Shown: positions 38,196-49,019 of the stretch, one piece after another
How positions within the stretch are numbered: the first letter of the stretch is position 1
Layout: each line of letters opens with the position of its first letter
NCBI RefSeq assembly: GCF_002776525.5
Contig: NC_045437.1
Location: 138,407,186 to 138,471,185, forward strand
DNA length: 64,000 bases
Origin: Piliocolobus tephrosceles
Taxonomy: Eukaryota > Chordata > Mammalia > Primates > Cercopithecidae
Direction: 5' to 3'
Made by a program: the position numbers and the translations under genes
Notes under the pieces: generated by a model
What the model saw: only the letters and a program-made list of their open reading frames with translations
Database searches by the model: none
What the model was told of the DNA's origin: nothing

Positions 38196-38954
38196 GGCTG
38201 AGGCCCAGGAGTATGTTCCTGGGGCAGGGCCTCAATTTATCTGTTCCTCCCTAAGAGTCTGGGCCTCTTTCCTCAGTACCCATAGTCCATTTCCATTCAA
38301 AAAGAGAAAAACTATTCATTGTGTAACAAATATCTAGGTGATATTTAAAAACAGTCATAATCATGTTCCTGAGCCAATTTCTATTCTAGGCACAGCCAGT
38401 GACTCACTGGCAACCTTGGACAAAAAAGAGGTAACCTTTGTTTCTCTGGCAAGTTTCTATTTATCAAAACGCAGAGTCACAAGCAACACAGTTTCTGACA
38501 AGATTTCTCCAGCCCCCAAAGTCTATAAGAACCTTCAGAGATCACGAATCCAGCCCCTCCAACATTTGACAGATCTTGACAAACCTATTTCAGGTTGAAG
38601 CCACCAGACTGAAACTATGACCTGGGACTGATCAATCTGTTGAGTTTAAAATGTAAGTGGCTTTCCTATCACTCAGATAATGAGGAGTGGAAACATGACC
38701 AGCACCCACCTCATGATTCCCAGTGAAGTGCTGATGGCAGACTCACCAACAGCTTCTCTGCTAGGTATGCTCAGAAGAAAGCATACAGAATCTTCTAGGA
38801 TTTACAAATGCCAAGGGATTGCATGCCATAGAGCCCAGAACTGGGCCAATGAGAGCCACTGGACAGAGAAAAAAGGATAATATTGGCTTGGCTTATCCCT
38901 TTTTCTGCATGTAAAATAACTACCCCAAAATAAAACACTGTCAACATGTAGAAC
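38196..38954. other. Unassigned sequence
   Basis: No recognised repeat or gene. Short plus-strand frames at 38338-38598 and 38680-38880 show no domain or splice structure. Confidence 0.5.
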
Positions 38955-39440
38955 ATTCCTTCATTTGTTCATCCAATATTTACTGAGTGCCTAATGCATC
39001 AAGTATGGTGTTAGGTGCTAGGAAATAGCTTTGAACAAGTTGGTGTCTGCCCTCTTGGAGCTTACAGCATGGTAGAAAAGGCATATATCAAAAAAATCTC
39101 ACAGATAATTATTGAAATATAATTGGGCTAGATGTTGTAAAGTGCAGAAGCTAGGAAAAATTATAATAGGAGATCTCACTAAGACTGGAGGATCAAGGAA
39201 GACTTCCCTGAGGAAGTATTATTTAAGCTGAACCCAGAAAGATTCGCTGGAAGGAGTAAAGAGCTTTCTAGGCAAAGAGAAGAGCATGTACAAAGAGCTT
39301 GGGACATAACAAAGCATGGAGTGCCTGAGAAGCTGGAAGCAGATCTTTATGAATGTCATACAAGGTGGAGATGTGAAAAGAAGTGAGATGAGAGTTGGGC
39401 ACGGCATAGAGTATGTAAGAGTGAGTAGGTCATGGTAAGG
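38955..39440 (-). mobile_element. L2 LINE, long antisense segment
   Basis: 'Tcatttgttcatccaatatt', 'tactgagtgcctaatgc', 'gcccctcttggagc'-like block, 'gaagacttccctgaggaagt', 'agagaagagcatgtacaaag', 'gtaggtcatggtaaggaatt'. This is collinear with antisense L2 for nearly 500 bases. Confidence 0.82.
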
Positions 39441-40261
39441 AATTTGAACTTTAATCTTGACTATGTTTTCCCGGTGAACATCCGGCTGCCTTCCCCATAT
39501 GGAAATACTTACAAGAGCCAGGCACTGAGCCTGCCCCATGCACACTCTCTAGGGACTGATCAGTAGTTAGCCTGCCCAAGGACAGAATACAGAGGAAACG
39601 CAGTAATTTCTCAGTATCCCTTCACAATCTTTCAGAAGACTAAAGAAAAATGAAGTACCCAGTGCAATGACTTGGCCCAGTAAAAGCCCTTCTACACACC
39701 CACTCAGTGATATAAAACCCAAATGCTCTACAATGCACAGAACCAATTAGCCAAGCAGATCCTTCTTTATACTTTTGCTTTCATTCCCCTGTCCTCAAGG
39801 TCAGAGAGACATTTTACCTCAACTTGACTTTTCATGGCATTTACAGAAGATCAGAGTAGCAATGGATCTTAGACAATTGATGATGATGATTTCATAAACC
39901 AGCAAAAAATATACACATATATTTTGGAAATGACATTAAGAGGAATTTAACTATTTAAAAAATTTAAAAATATATACACACATGTAATATACTTATATAT
40001 GTAAATATTATCAATAAGGACCTGGCCTAGTGTTCCCATCTTCTTGTCAAATAAAGACATTTAAAAAACAAAACCAGAAATCTTTTGTCTGTACATCACC
40101 ATGATTTAATTTCAGCATGGGGGAGGACGTTTGGACCAAAAATTTCAAGAGAGAAAGGATATAATCTTGAAGTAAGAACAGTCATTTCTCAGGAAGTAGA
40201 AATAATACATTTACACCAACATTTTCACCCTAGACAGAGTAGCTCTGGGAACCACTGGCCT
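39441..40261. other. Unassigned, with an AT-rich patch
   Basis: No family recognised. 39890-40020 is rich in 'tatatac/catata' steps. Confidence 0.5.
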
Positions 40262-40346
40262 GGAGCTGTGCTGTCCAGCTCCCTGGACGTGTATGGTTAC
40301 TGAGCAGTTGAAATGTGGTAAGTTGAAGTTAAGATATGCTGTTAAG

Positions 40347-40590
40347 TGAGAATATATGGACACAGGGAGGGGAACATCACACACTGGGGCCTGTCAGGGG
40401 AGGAGGGCAAGGGGAGGGAGAGCTTTAGAACAAATACCTAATGCATGCGGGGCTTAAAACCTAGATGACTGATTGATAGGTGCAGCAAACCACCATGGCA
40501 CACGTATACCTATGTAACAAACCTGCATGTTCAGCACATGTAGCCCAGAACTTGAAGTAAAATAAAATAAAATAATATTTTTAAAAAGAT
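40347..40590 (+). mobile_element. Primate L1 3' end
   Basis: 'Ggacacagggaggggaacat', 'cacacactggggcctgtcag', 'gcggggcttaaaacctagat', 'caaaccaccatggcacacgt', A-rich tail. A candidate target duplication is 'aagatatgctgttaa' before and 'aagatacattgttaa' after. Confidence 0.9.
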
Positions 40591-40747
40591 ACATTGTTAA
40601 ATACATATGAGATTTCAAAAATTCAATAAGAAAAAATGTGAAGTATCTCACTGACAATCATATATTGACTACATGTTAAAAATAACATTTTGGATATACT
40701 TGGATACATACATTGTTAAAATTAATCTTATCTGTTTTCAATGTTTT

Positions 40748-40862
40748 TCTTTTTATGGATTTGGGGAGTACAAGTTCAGTTCTGGTGCATGGATCTACTG
40801 TATAGTGGTGAAGTCTGGGCTTTTAGTGGAGCCATCATCTGAAGAGTGTACTTGGTACCTAT
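40748..40862 (-). mobile_element. L1 3' UTR fragment, antisense
   Basis: 'Atggatctactgtatagtgg', 'tgaagtctgggcttttagtg' and 'atctgaagagtgtacttggt' match the antisense L1PB/L1MA 3' UTR. Confidence 0.72.
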
Positions 40863-41022
40863 ATTTTTAATTATTTAATGTAGCCACTAGAAAATTTAAA
40901 ATTAGCTATGAGGCTCACTTTGTATTTCTGTTAGTCAGAGCTGGCCTAGAGCACCTGTCCCATTGCACAGGTGGAGAAATTCACTTTGTACCAAGTACCA
41001 AAAACAAAACAAAACCAATAAC

Positions 41023-41229
41023 AATGCTAGCAGTGGGACATCACTATGATTAAAAGAGCAGCTAGTGGAAATTAGAAAACAGGGTTCTGAGCTTGGCTAC
41101 GCCTCACATTTACTAAGTGAGCTGAAGCAGATGACTCCCCCTTGCTGGGCCTCAGTTTCCTCATCTCTGAAATGAGGGACTTGGATGAGATAGAATTTGA
41201 GGCCCCTGACAGCTCTGACACTCTGATCC
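41023..41229 (+). repeat. Duplication copy A (donor), containing a MIR
   Basis: 207 bases copied to 42132-42336 with 9 mismatches and one 2-base indel (about 95.6% identity). The segment holds a sense MIR core ('ccttgctgggcctcagtttc', 'ctcatctctgaaatgaggg'). The MIR in copy A is continuous with its surroundings, so A is the likely source. The companion 31-base piece at 40725-40755 was copied alongside it. Confidence 0.92.
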
Positions 41230-41562
41230 TCTCCCCTCCCACCTCTGGGCAGGCCATCGCTCAGACCACCCAGGATTGGAGGCTAATTTTCCAACTTCAG
41301 AAGGATCCCCAGAGAAGGAGCCCTGGGGAACCCAGTGGCTGACACATGTCGGACTGTCACAATATTGATGATGTTCCCTGAGAACACAGAGGCCACCTTC
41401 CTCCAGAGCTGAATGTATAATTGAGTAATGTGAGCCTTGCTGAGCCAAAGCTGTCAGTCTTGTTCCTCAGGGCTGGGCTCTGCTTTGATAGATGAGGCTC
41501 TTTGGTAAGAAAAATATTTACTGAGCATTTACTCTGTACCCAAGGCTGAGCAAAGTACTTCG

Positions 41563-42045
41563 CTATCAGTTGAATTGTGTCCCCATAGAAAGGTATTAAT
41601 ATATTGAAGTCCTAACCCCGGTATCTCAGAATGGGACCTTATTTGAAAATGGGGCCTTTACAGAGACAGTCAAATTACAACGATGTAATTAGACTGGGTT
41701 CTAATCCAGCGTGACTGGTGTTCTTATAAAGAGGGGAATGTGGACACAGAGACAGACACACACAGAAGGAATCTGATGTGACAACGCATGGGGAAAAGAC
41801 AGCTGTATGACTGGAGCCATGCGTCTATGAGCCAAGAATGCCAAGATCATCAGCAAACTTCAGAAGCTTCAAGAGGCAAGGAAAACAGCTCCCCTGGAGC
41901 CATCTGAAAGAACAAGGCTCTGCCAACACCTCGATTTTGAACTTTCGGCATCCAGAAGTGTCAAACATTTCATCTATCTTGTTTTAAGCCATGCAGTTTG
42001 TGGTACTTTGTTACAAAAGCTCCAAAAAGCTAATACTTATTTCTT
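41563..42045 (+). mobile_element. MLT1 (MaLR) solo LTR
   Basis: 'Agttgaattgtgtccccata', 'ttgaagtcctaaccccggta', 'cttatttgaaaatggggcct', 'gactggtgttcttataaaga', 'ttaagccatgcagtttgtgg', 'tactttgttac'. The flanks share 'agtacttc' (about 41551-41558 and 42051-42058), consistent with insertion into the MIR. No internal genes. Confidence 0.9.
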
Positions 42046-42101
42046 AAACCCAGTACTTCCTATAATCCTCACAATAACCCCATATGGTAAGTGCCATGAT
42101 T

Positions 42102-42336
42102 ATCTTATCTGTTTTCAATGTTTTTCTTTTTAATGCTGGCAGTGGAACATCACTGTGATTAAAAGAGTAGCTAGTGGAAATTAGAAAACAGGGTTCTGAG
42201 CTTGGCTACGCCTCACATTTACTAAGTGAGCTGAAGCAGATGGCTCCCCCTTGCTGGGCCTCAGTTTCCTCATCTCTGAAATGAGGAACTTGGATGAGAG
42301 AACTGGAAGCCCCTGACAGCTCTGACACTCTGATCC
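42102..42336 (+). repeat. Duplication copy B: two-part templated insert
   Basis: Bases 42102-42132 equal 40725-40755 exactly, and 42132-42336 correspond to 41023-41229. The 267 bases between the donor pieces (40756-41022) are skipped. The insert sits between two halves of an antisense MIR, so B is the derived copy. No A-tail or target duplication is present, arguing against LINE-mediated insertion. Confidence 0.9.
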
Positions 42337-42450
42337 ACTTTGCTGGTTCAGTAAAAGGACAAGTAAGTTACCCAGAGAGTACAGTTAGTATGTGCAGGGG
42401 CCACAGTTGAACCCAGTTGTGCCCACTCTTGGCACTTCTGTTCTTCTACC

Positions 42451-42814
42451 CTGGTAGAGGAGAAAGCACCTAAGACCAGAGGACCAAGACAGCACTAGAT
42501 CCTCCCTGTGTGGTCCTGGCAAAGTTACTCTACCTCTTAGGCCAAAAGAAATGATGGATAATGACAATGAGACCTGAAATAAATTAATGACATGAAATGT
42601 ATAGATGTTTTGATGAATTAAATGTGATAAGCAAGAGAGAGGATTAAAAATCAGGTCATTTCTCAGGTTTCTATTCTAACTAACTAGTAGATGTCTATTA
42701 CCTACCACAAGAACCACTACTGTCACCCACTGTGACCACAACCACAGCCACCACCCTAGCTACTAGTACCTCACCCTTCTCATTCCTACTCCCCCACCCC
42801 ACCACACATTTACA
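42451..42814. other. Unassigned sequence
   Basis: No repeat recognised. 42705-42800 is rich in CCAC/ACC steps. Confidence 0.5.
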
Positions 42815-42935
42815 TTTACAGATGGTTTATTATGTACCACGTAGAGCTTTATCTTCATTCTACAGAGGGACAAACTGAGGCTTGAGAAGGTTAAAAAAAA
42901 AAAAGAAAAAAGAAAGTCACAGCACTGATATAAAA
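42815..42935 (-). mobile_element. MIR SINE
   Basis: 'Gtttattatgtaccacgtag' and 'ctacagagggacaaactgag' fit antisense MIR, with an A-run at 42893-42917. Confidence 0.72.
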
Positions 42936-43689
42936 GGAAAATTTCTGAAAGAAGGAATTCAAAATCTCTTGCTATTTTTTACATAAGCCTCTTCATTACT
43001 TTTCCCTAGGACTGAGATCAAGAAAAGATATTCCATTCCCAAGAAGAATGCCGATCTGGACTATTAAATTCCAGGGCATCGTATGGTACCCCAGCCTCAG
43101 TGAGAGAAGCTTTCAAAAAGGACATAGTAGGTTGTAATGAAAATAGACAGGTTCTTCCCTTTTCTGTTTCATTCTACAAAGCTGGAGGCCTGGCTCACCC
43201 TCTTTCTCCCACGAGCCTAGAGAAAGGAATATTTTTTCTCCTTCTCTGTCTATAGAGCATCTAGAACCCAGCCTATAAAAGTCTAGAGCAAGTGGCTACA
43301 AGTCCTCTGTCTCTCCTACATTTGTATATGGCTTGTCATGTCAGATTGGAGTTTCTAGTTTGGGTATTGGGTTAGAAACAAAGCACACCTTTCAACCTAT
43401 CTTGTTTTAGTACCACTCAAATTCATCTATGAATGGAGATAGGAATCCTTCATAAGCCCAGCTTGATTTACTTTCAGTTCTATACCAGTCATGGGGTCTA
43501 AAACCACAATTAATAACCAGATTATTCCTTTGCTTTGCATCAATCTCCTTTGGGGCTCTTGTAGGGACTGGTGGAAAGCTGGGGATCGAATTCTGCTTTT
43601 CCCATATAACCAACCACTATAATATTATCTCAATCTCACCATAAATTCCAATAGTGGTATTATTCATGGAGACAGAAAATATTGCAAAA
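42936..43689. other. Unassigned sequence
   Basis: No recognised repeat or gene. Confidence 0.5.
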
Positions 43690-43880
43690 TGAGCAACTCT
43701 AGTGATTGATGATAATGAGAATGGAGGTGAAGTTTAATTTTGAGATGCCAGTGGGCACCCATTGGGCATCTAAATAAACAGGAGCTCAAGGAGAATTCTA
43801 GGATGAAAATATTGATTAGGCCATGGCATATAGATGGTGACAGATATCATATAAGAAGACACAGTTTTATAGAGAGAAAG
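43690..43880 (-). mobile_element. L2 LINE ORF2 segment, antisense
   Basis: 'Ttgagatgccagtgggcacc', 'cattgggcatctaaataaac', 'aggagctcaaggagaattct' and 'ggcatatagatggtgacag' match the antisense L2 ORF2 3' part. Confidence 0.72.
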
Positions 43881-43914
43881 TATGTAATGAGAAGATAAAC
43901 ACTATAAGGACATA

Positions 43915-44850
43915 ATCCTGAGAAATAGGTACCTAACCTTTCTGAGCCTCATTTTCTCTTCTGCAAAATGAGGATTGAAAATAGTTCCCCTTGAACTCTT
44001 ATACACTAATAGTGAAAATGTAAATTAGTACAGCCATTATGGTAAACAGTATAGAGGTTCCTCAAAAAAACAAAAATAGAACTACCATATGATCCAGCAA
44101 TCCCACTGCTGGGTATATACCCAAAGGACATGAAATCAGTGGTCAAAGAGATATCTGCTCTCCCATTTTTGTTGCAACACTATTGACAGTTAACAAGACA
44201 TGGAATCAATCTAAAGTATCCATCAGTGGATAAATGACTAAAGAAAATGTGATACATATACACAATGGAATACTATTCTGCCTTTAAAAAGAAAACAAAA
44301 TCCCTTCTTTGTGACAGCAAGAATAAACCTGAAGAACGGAATGTTAAGTGAAATAAGCCAGGCACAGAAAGACATGTACTGCATGACCTCACTTATATGT
44401 GGAATCTTAAAAAGTCAAGTTCAAAAACACAGAGTAAAATAGTGGTTACCAGGATCTGAGAGGAAGAGAGGGGGCCACTGGATAGGGAAGATATTGATCA
44501 CAGAATACAAAGTTTCTATTAGGGGGAGTAAGTTCAAAGATTTACAATAGCAACATACTGGTCACTTAAAATTGCAGAGAGTAGATTTTAAGTGTTTCAC
44601 CACACACGCAAAAGAAGTATGTGGGGTAATGTACATGTTAATTGCTTGATTTAGCCATTCTACAATGTGTACATATTTTTAAACATCATGTTGTACACCA
44701 TAAATATATATGATTTTGTCAATTAAAAATAAATAATAATAAGTAGCTCCTCTCTCATGAGGTGGTTTTAAGGCTTGGATGAGCTAATGCATGTAGACAT
44801 TCCGTAGTAGCTAGATTATAAAATGTCCTAAGTAAATATCAATAATCTCA
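43915..44850 (+). mobile_element. MIR SINE split by an L1
   Basis: The left half has 'aggtacctaacctttctgag' and 'cctcattttctcttctgcaa'. The right half (44743-44850) has 'ctctctcatgaggtggtttt', 'ggatgagctaatgcatgtag', 'cctaagtaaatatcaataat'. The halves flank an L1 3' end. Confidence 0.8.
44000..44742 (+). mobile_element. Old L1 (L1MA/L1MB) 3' end
   Basis: ORF2 C-terminal ('actaccatatgatccagcaa', 'tcccactgctgggtatatac') then 3' UTR ('cattctacaatgtgtacata', 'catgttgtacaccataaata') and A-rich tail. Inserted in a MIR. Confidence 0.92.
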
Positions 44851-45519
44851 CGATTTAACCTAGATAAGAGGGAATGAGCCAAGGGTAGAAGCTAATAGTA
44901 AGTGCATGTAGCTGGAGGGGTCACCTCTATTTTCCACATAAAGCAGATGGCAAAGCCACCTTCCCACAGCAAAGACAAGGTGGTGATATCAGAGGCTTGG
45001 AGATGATGATGAAGATTGATAGAAACAAATTCTGAACAATGAGGGACTAAGGACAGACAGGAGGATAGCTGGGCCATGGCATGTAGGTAGATGAGATGGA
45101 TGCCCATGAATTTGTAGAACTGGAAAATCACAACATTGTGTAATTTTTCTCCAGCAGCATCAGGAGCCCTGATGGGATGAACGAGGGCTAAGGGCTAGTT
45201 AAATAACAGACAGGATTAGAAGTAGAGGGCAGAGGTGGGTAAACAGATATGGCAGGTTGTTCTGCAGTCACACTTCAGATAGGATATAAGGTGCAAGCAT
45301 ACTATACCACTGTTTTGATTCAAGCACACTATAGCAGTGTCTTGACTTGGAATTCAAGGGGTAATTTCTTGCATTTTCTACCTATACTTAGCACTTCCTT
45401 TGTCTCCATCCATCCTGACTAAACCCCTGTTCCATCCACATAAAAAGTTCCTAGAGGCAGGTGGCACTCATATCATACTCATATCATACCTTGTTACCAT
45501 ATAGTACTTCTTATAATGC
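44851..45519. other. Unassigned sequence
   Basis: No family recognised. An imperfect 30-base tandem ('caagca.actata.ca.tgt') lies at about 45291-45347. Confidence 0.5.
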
Positions 45520-45745
45520 ACACTGGATAAAAAATGAACTCTGGTGTCAGGCTGCTTAGGTTCGGTCTATGAGACCTTGGACAAGTCATTTAAGATCACT
45601 GAGCCTCAGTTTCCTCATAGAGTGGGGATCCTACTTTGCAGAGAAGGTATAAAGTTTAGATTAAATAATCCATGTAAAATGCTTATCACAGCTCCTGGCC
45701 ATACCAAAGATTTCAGTAAACATTAGTTGTTAAATAATCAATACA
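45520..45745 (+). mobile_element. MIR SINE
   Basis: 'Ctctggtgtcaggctgctta', 'gagaccttggacaagtcatt', 'cactgagcctcagtttcctc', 'attaaataatccatgtaaaa'. A full sense MIR. Confidence 0.9.
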
Positions 45746-46000
45746 ATAATTTTAAACCAGCATGTAGGATGTTTGTTTGGGATGCCGGACCACACTGGTT
45801 CTGATCCTAAAGGGAATGCAGTAATAACACAAAGTTAGTGGTGGAGTTCGGAGGAAAGACAGGAAAAAACATAAGGGCCACCACACACCAGAGGCAGGTC
45901 TCCCCATTGGGCACGGCTGGAGGAAAGGCTGTTTGCTAGGGCCTTTGAGCCCAGAAATCTTCTCCAACATAATTGAGAAATATGTTCTTCATGCATTCCT

Positions 46001-46298
46001 TTTTTTTTTTTTTTTTTTTTTTGGTATTTTTTTTTTTATTATTATACTTTAAGTTCTAGGGTACATGTGCATAACGTGCAGGTTTGTTACATATGTATAC
46101 ATGTGCCATGTTGGTGTGCTGCACCCATCAACTCGTCAGCACCCATCAATTCATCATTTATATCAGGTATAACTCCCCAATGCAATCCCTCCCCCCTCTC
46201 CCCTCCCCATGATAGGCCCCATTGTGTGATGTTCCCCTTCCCGAGTCCAAGTGAGCTCATTGTTCAGTTCCCACCTATGAGTGAGAACATGCAGTGTT
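46001..46298 (-). mobile_element. Young 5'-truncated Old World monkey L1 with target-site duplication
   Basis: Long oligo-T, then the same 3' UTR as the 10.45-kb L1, including the 18-bp doublet at 46121-46138 and 46139-46156. A 9-bp target duplication 'tgcattcct' flanks it at 45992-46000 and 46299-46307. It ends inside ORF2's terminal region and encodes nothing. Confidence 0.95.
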
Positions 46299-46307
46299 TG
46301 CATTCCT

Positions 46308-46689
46308 AATTGGAGTATAGCAGATGGCAGAGACATTTGTTTAATGAAATATGTCCATTTGATTATGCTAGGTCACTGGGGACTTAGGGTTTCAGTACAA
46401 TTTCTGTTGCTGCCTCTCCTCATGGGAGACCACGGCAGTTTAAAGGATTTTAACAAACTTGGATTAAAGGTTGGAGAGGGAAAAGTACTGGTGGAGGATT
46501 CCAGCAATGCAATGCTAAGCTTCTGAGTTTCTGGCTTCATCTATACTTTTATCTATGATAAAGAATCATTGCATTGAATGTCTCTTGTGTGAGTTGTGGG
46601 CATGGGTGGAGCACAGAATTGATCAAGTAAACAGTTTGTGAGCCGACCAAAGTGAATGGATTGGGATCCTTCACACCCAGGCTGCCAGT
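46308..46689. other. Unassigned sequence
   Basis: No recognised repeat or gene. Confidence 0.5.
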
Positions 46690-46950
46690 TTCTTCCTCTG
46701 AGCCTCGCTTATGCTAATTCCTCTGGCTAAGATGCTTTTCCTATTTTCATATGTTTGAGGCCCAGCTTTTGAGTGATGAATGTGTGCATTTTTCTGTCAG
46801 AAAGACATTACAAAAACCCTCATGAGATTTTATCTGAAGCTCTTTAATGACATACTACTTTCTACTTCAAATGATTTTTGTTCATGTCTGTACAGGACTT
46901 TCTTAAAATAGGTTGATCTTCTTCCTCAAAGGTGAGGTCCACAGAAGTTA
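46690..46950 (+). mobile_element. L2 LINE 3' fragment
   Basis: 'Taagatgcttttcctatttt' and 'tttgaggcccagcttttgag' resemble the L2 3' region; then 'ctttaatgacatactacttt'. Confidence 0.5.
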
Positions 46951-47079
46951 GAACAGAGAATGAAAGGAAGAGAGCTATTAGGGATAGCAAGGCCCAAATC
47001 TCCTTTCCCTGACTTCCTGCTCAGCCTGGATCCCTGTGACCCTCTGCCCAAGAAGGGAGTGGGAATAGTTCATCTGATT

Positions 47080-48275
47080 GACTTTCTTCCCTTGGCTTCT
47101 GGTATACCACATGCTCCTCATTTTCTTCCAGACTCATTTGCTGCTTTCCTGAATCTTCAGTCTCCTTTGTTGAATCTCCTTTCTTTTCAAAGTTTCTAAA
47201 TGTTGCAGTACTCCAGGAGTCAATCCTCAGTCGTCCTATTTCTCCCAATTCTCCGTCCTGATATGATCTCAGTCGGCACCATGGTTTTAAATGCTACCTA
47301 AGGTTCCAAATCCCCCAAACCTATAACTCTAGTTCTGACAATTGTCATGCAATCTAAACAAATATCTAACCACCTGCACTACATGTACATAAAGAAGTGG
47401 TAGGTACCTCAAATCTAACATTGTTAAAATAGGACTATTGATTTTTACCCCACCCCCTCCCTATCACTATCTACCCATTTCTCAGGTCTAAAACAGGAGT
47501 GATCCTTTCATCTTCTCTTATTCTTATTCCTCTTATCCCACCCACCCATTAGCAGTTTTATCAGTTATACCTCCAAAATACATCCTGAATCTCACCGTTT
47601 TGCAGCATCTCCTCTGCCAACAGCCCAGCCCCAGTCACCATTGCCTCTTGCCTCAGAAATTGCAACCAATTCCTTAGTGGTCTTCCTCTCTCCACTTCCA
47701 ACTCCCTGTAGTTAACTCTTCACACTGCAGCATAGATCAGTAGACACATCCCCGTTAGAACCTGCCTGTGGCTCCTCATCACACTCAGAACAAAACCTAA
47801 GATCCCTTGAATGACCAGTGAAGGTCCTAAATCATGCAACCCACCTATCTCTGACATCAAATCCAACACTCTCCTTCTCATTCCCTACATGTCAACTGTG
47901 CTCATCTTTCTGCCACTTGAACTTACCAATCTTGCCCCTGTGGTAGACCTTTTGTACTTGCTTCTGCTTGGTGTATTCTCCCCCACAGTTCTTGGCATGA
48001 CTACCACCTCCCATTACTCAGGTTCAACAGCATCTTCCCTTCAGAGAGGCCTTCCCTGACCACCTTAGCTAAAGTAACCTCTCCCCTTTTTACTGACACT
48101 ATCTTCTTTAAAGTGCTTATTGGTACCTGGATTATCTCATTTATTCACTTGTTTACATGTTTAATCTCTGCCCACTAGAATGTAAGCTTTTTGATGACAA
48201 GGCCTCTGTCTATCTTGTTCACTATTGTCCACATTACCCGGCACTAAGTAGGCAATCAAGAAGTATTTGTTGATA
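47080..48275 (+). mobile_element. L2 LINE, long 3' segment (copy 1)
   Basis: 'Ttcccttggcttctggtata', 'ctccaaaatacatcctgaat', 'cctgtggctcctcatcacac', 'agaggccttccctgaccacc', 'ctctgcccactagaatgtaa', ending 'ggcaatcaagaagtatttgt'. This covers the L2 reverse transcriptase C-terminal coding and 3' UTR for about 1.2 kb. Every reading frame is broken. Confidence 0.85.
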
Positions 48276-49019
48276 GACTACCTTGCTTCAGATAACATGG
48301 CTAGAAGGGGTAAGAGCTTGGACTTCATTTCAACACCCTGGCCTCTCCATGTGTCTACCTCCTGAATTTCAGTGACTTCTATCTCTACTTCTTGAGTCAT
48401 GTACTTCTGCCCCTCGTAACTGTTTTGCCCAGGATATCTTGTTCCTCTTCCTTTTTGAAATATTTGGTCCTGGAATCCCCTCTGGACGTCTCTTCCTGCA
48501 TTTTCTTGCACATACATCCAAGTGAGACCGATTTTTCATTTAATCCTTGATTTTCAATCAAAGTTCTGAGTTATCTTTGCCCATCCAAAGCCTCAATCCT
48601 GAGTTAATTCAACATTCAGACTTCTTTTCTCTACAGCAGGGCAGCTTTGTGTACTGGAAAAAAAAAAAAAATCCAGTCTAGCATCACTACAAATCTATCA
48701 CCTCTAGTGCTTCCTGGCAATTCTCCAGTGGCTCCCTGTTTAATGCTCTTTCACATTTAAAACAGTAGATTATCCAAACCTCTTTTGACCTCCCAAATCA
48801 CCTACTCCATCACTCCCTTGATGTTCACTCAAAGCACATAATCTGCCATAAAGACGATGGAAGCTTAGGACTACTTTGTCTCCTGCACACCTTTTAACTC
48901 CTCTTTCTCGTATTAGCAACCCTTGCTTCTCTCCTAGATCCATTCCTGCAGTATTTAGGCATATGAAAATCTATCTGATCTCTTTTTAAAAAACAAAGAG
49001 AAAATCCTATTCTCACATA
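48276..49019. other. Probable diverged L2 or unassigned sequence
   Basis: 'Ttctccagtggctccctgtt' near 48720 resembles L2. The remainder is too diverged to assign. An A-run lies at 48659-48672. Confidence 0.4.

Larger units (their letters stand above)
40262..40955. mobile_element. DNA transposon remnant interrupted by two L1 fragments
   Basis: Left end 'gctgtgctgtccagctccct', then 'gagcagttgaaatgtggtaa'; middle 'ttacatgttaaaaataac'-like block 'gactacatgttaaaaataac'; right end 'tgtagccactagaaaattta', 'aaattagctatgaggctcac', 'tttctgttagtcagagctgg'. This order matches a hAT-type nonautonomous element whose ends resemble 'cagcgctgtccaatag'. It is split by L1 at 40347-40590 (+) and 40748-40862 (-). 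The family name is uncertain. Confidence 0.7.
41505..42450 (-). mobile_element. MIR SINE broken by an LTR and by a copied insert
   Basis: Antisense MIR pieces lie at 41505-41562 ('tttactgagcatttactctg'), 42046-42101 ('cctataatcctcacaataac', 'cccatatggtaagtgcc') and 42337-42450 ('aagtaagttacccagagag', 'ccacagttgaacccagttgt'). They are separated by an MLT1 LTR and by duplication copy B. Confidence 0.85.

Noticed and set aside
40756..41022. The skipped donor segment as a spliced-out intron of a retrocopy
   Set aside because: The edges are not GT...AG, and copy B has no A-tail or target duplication.
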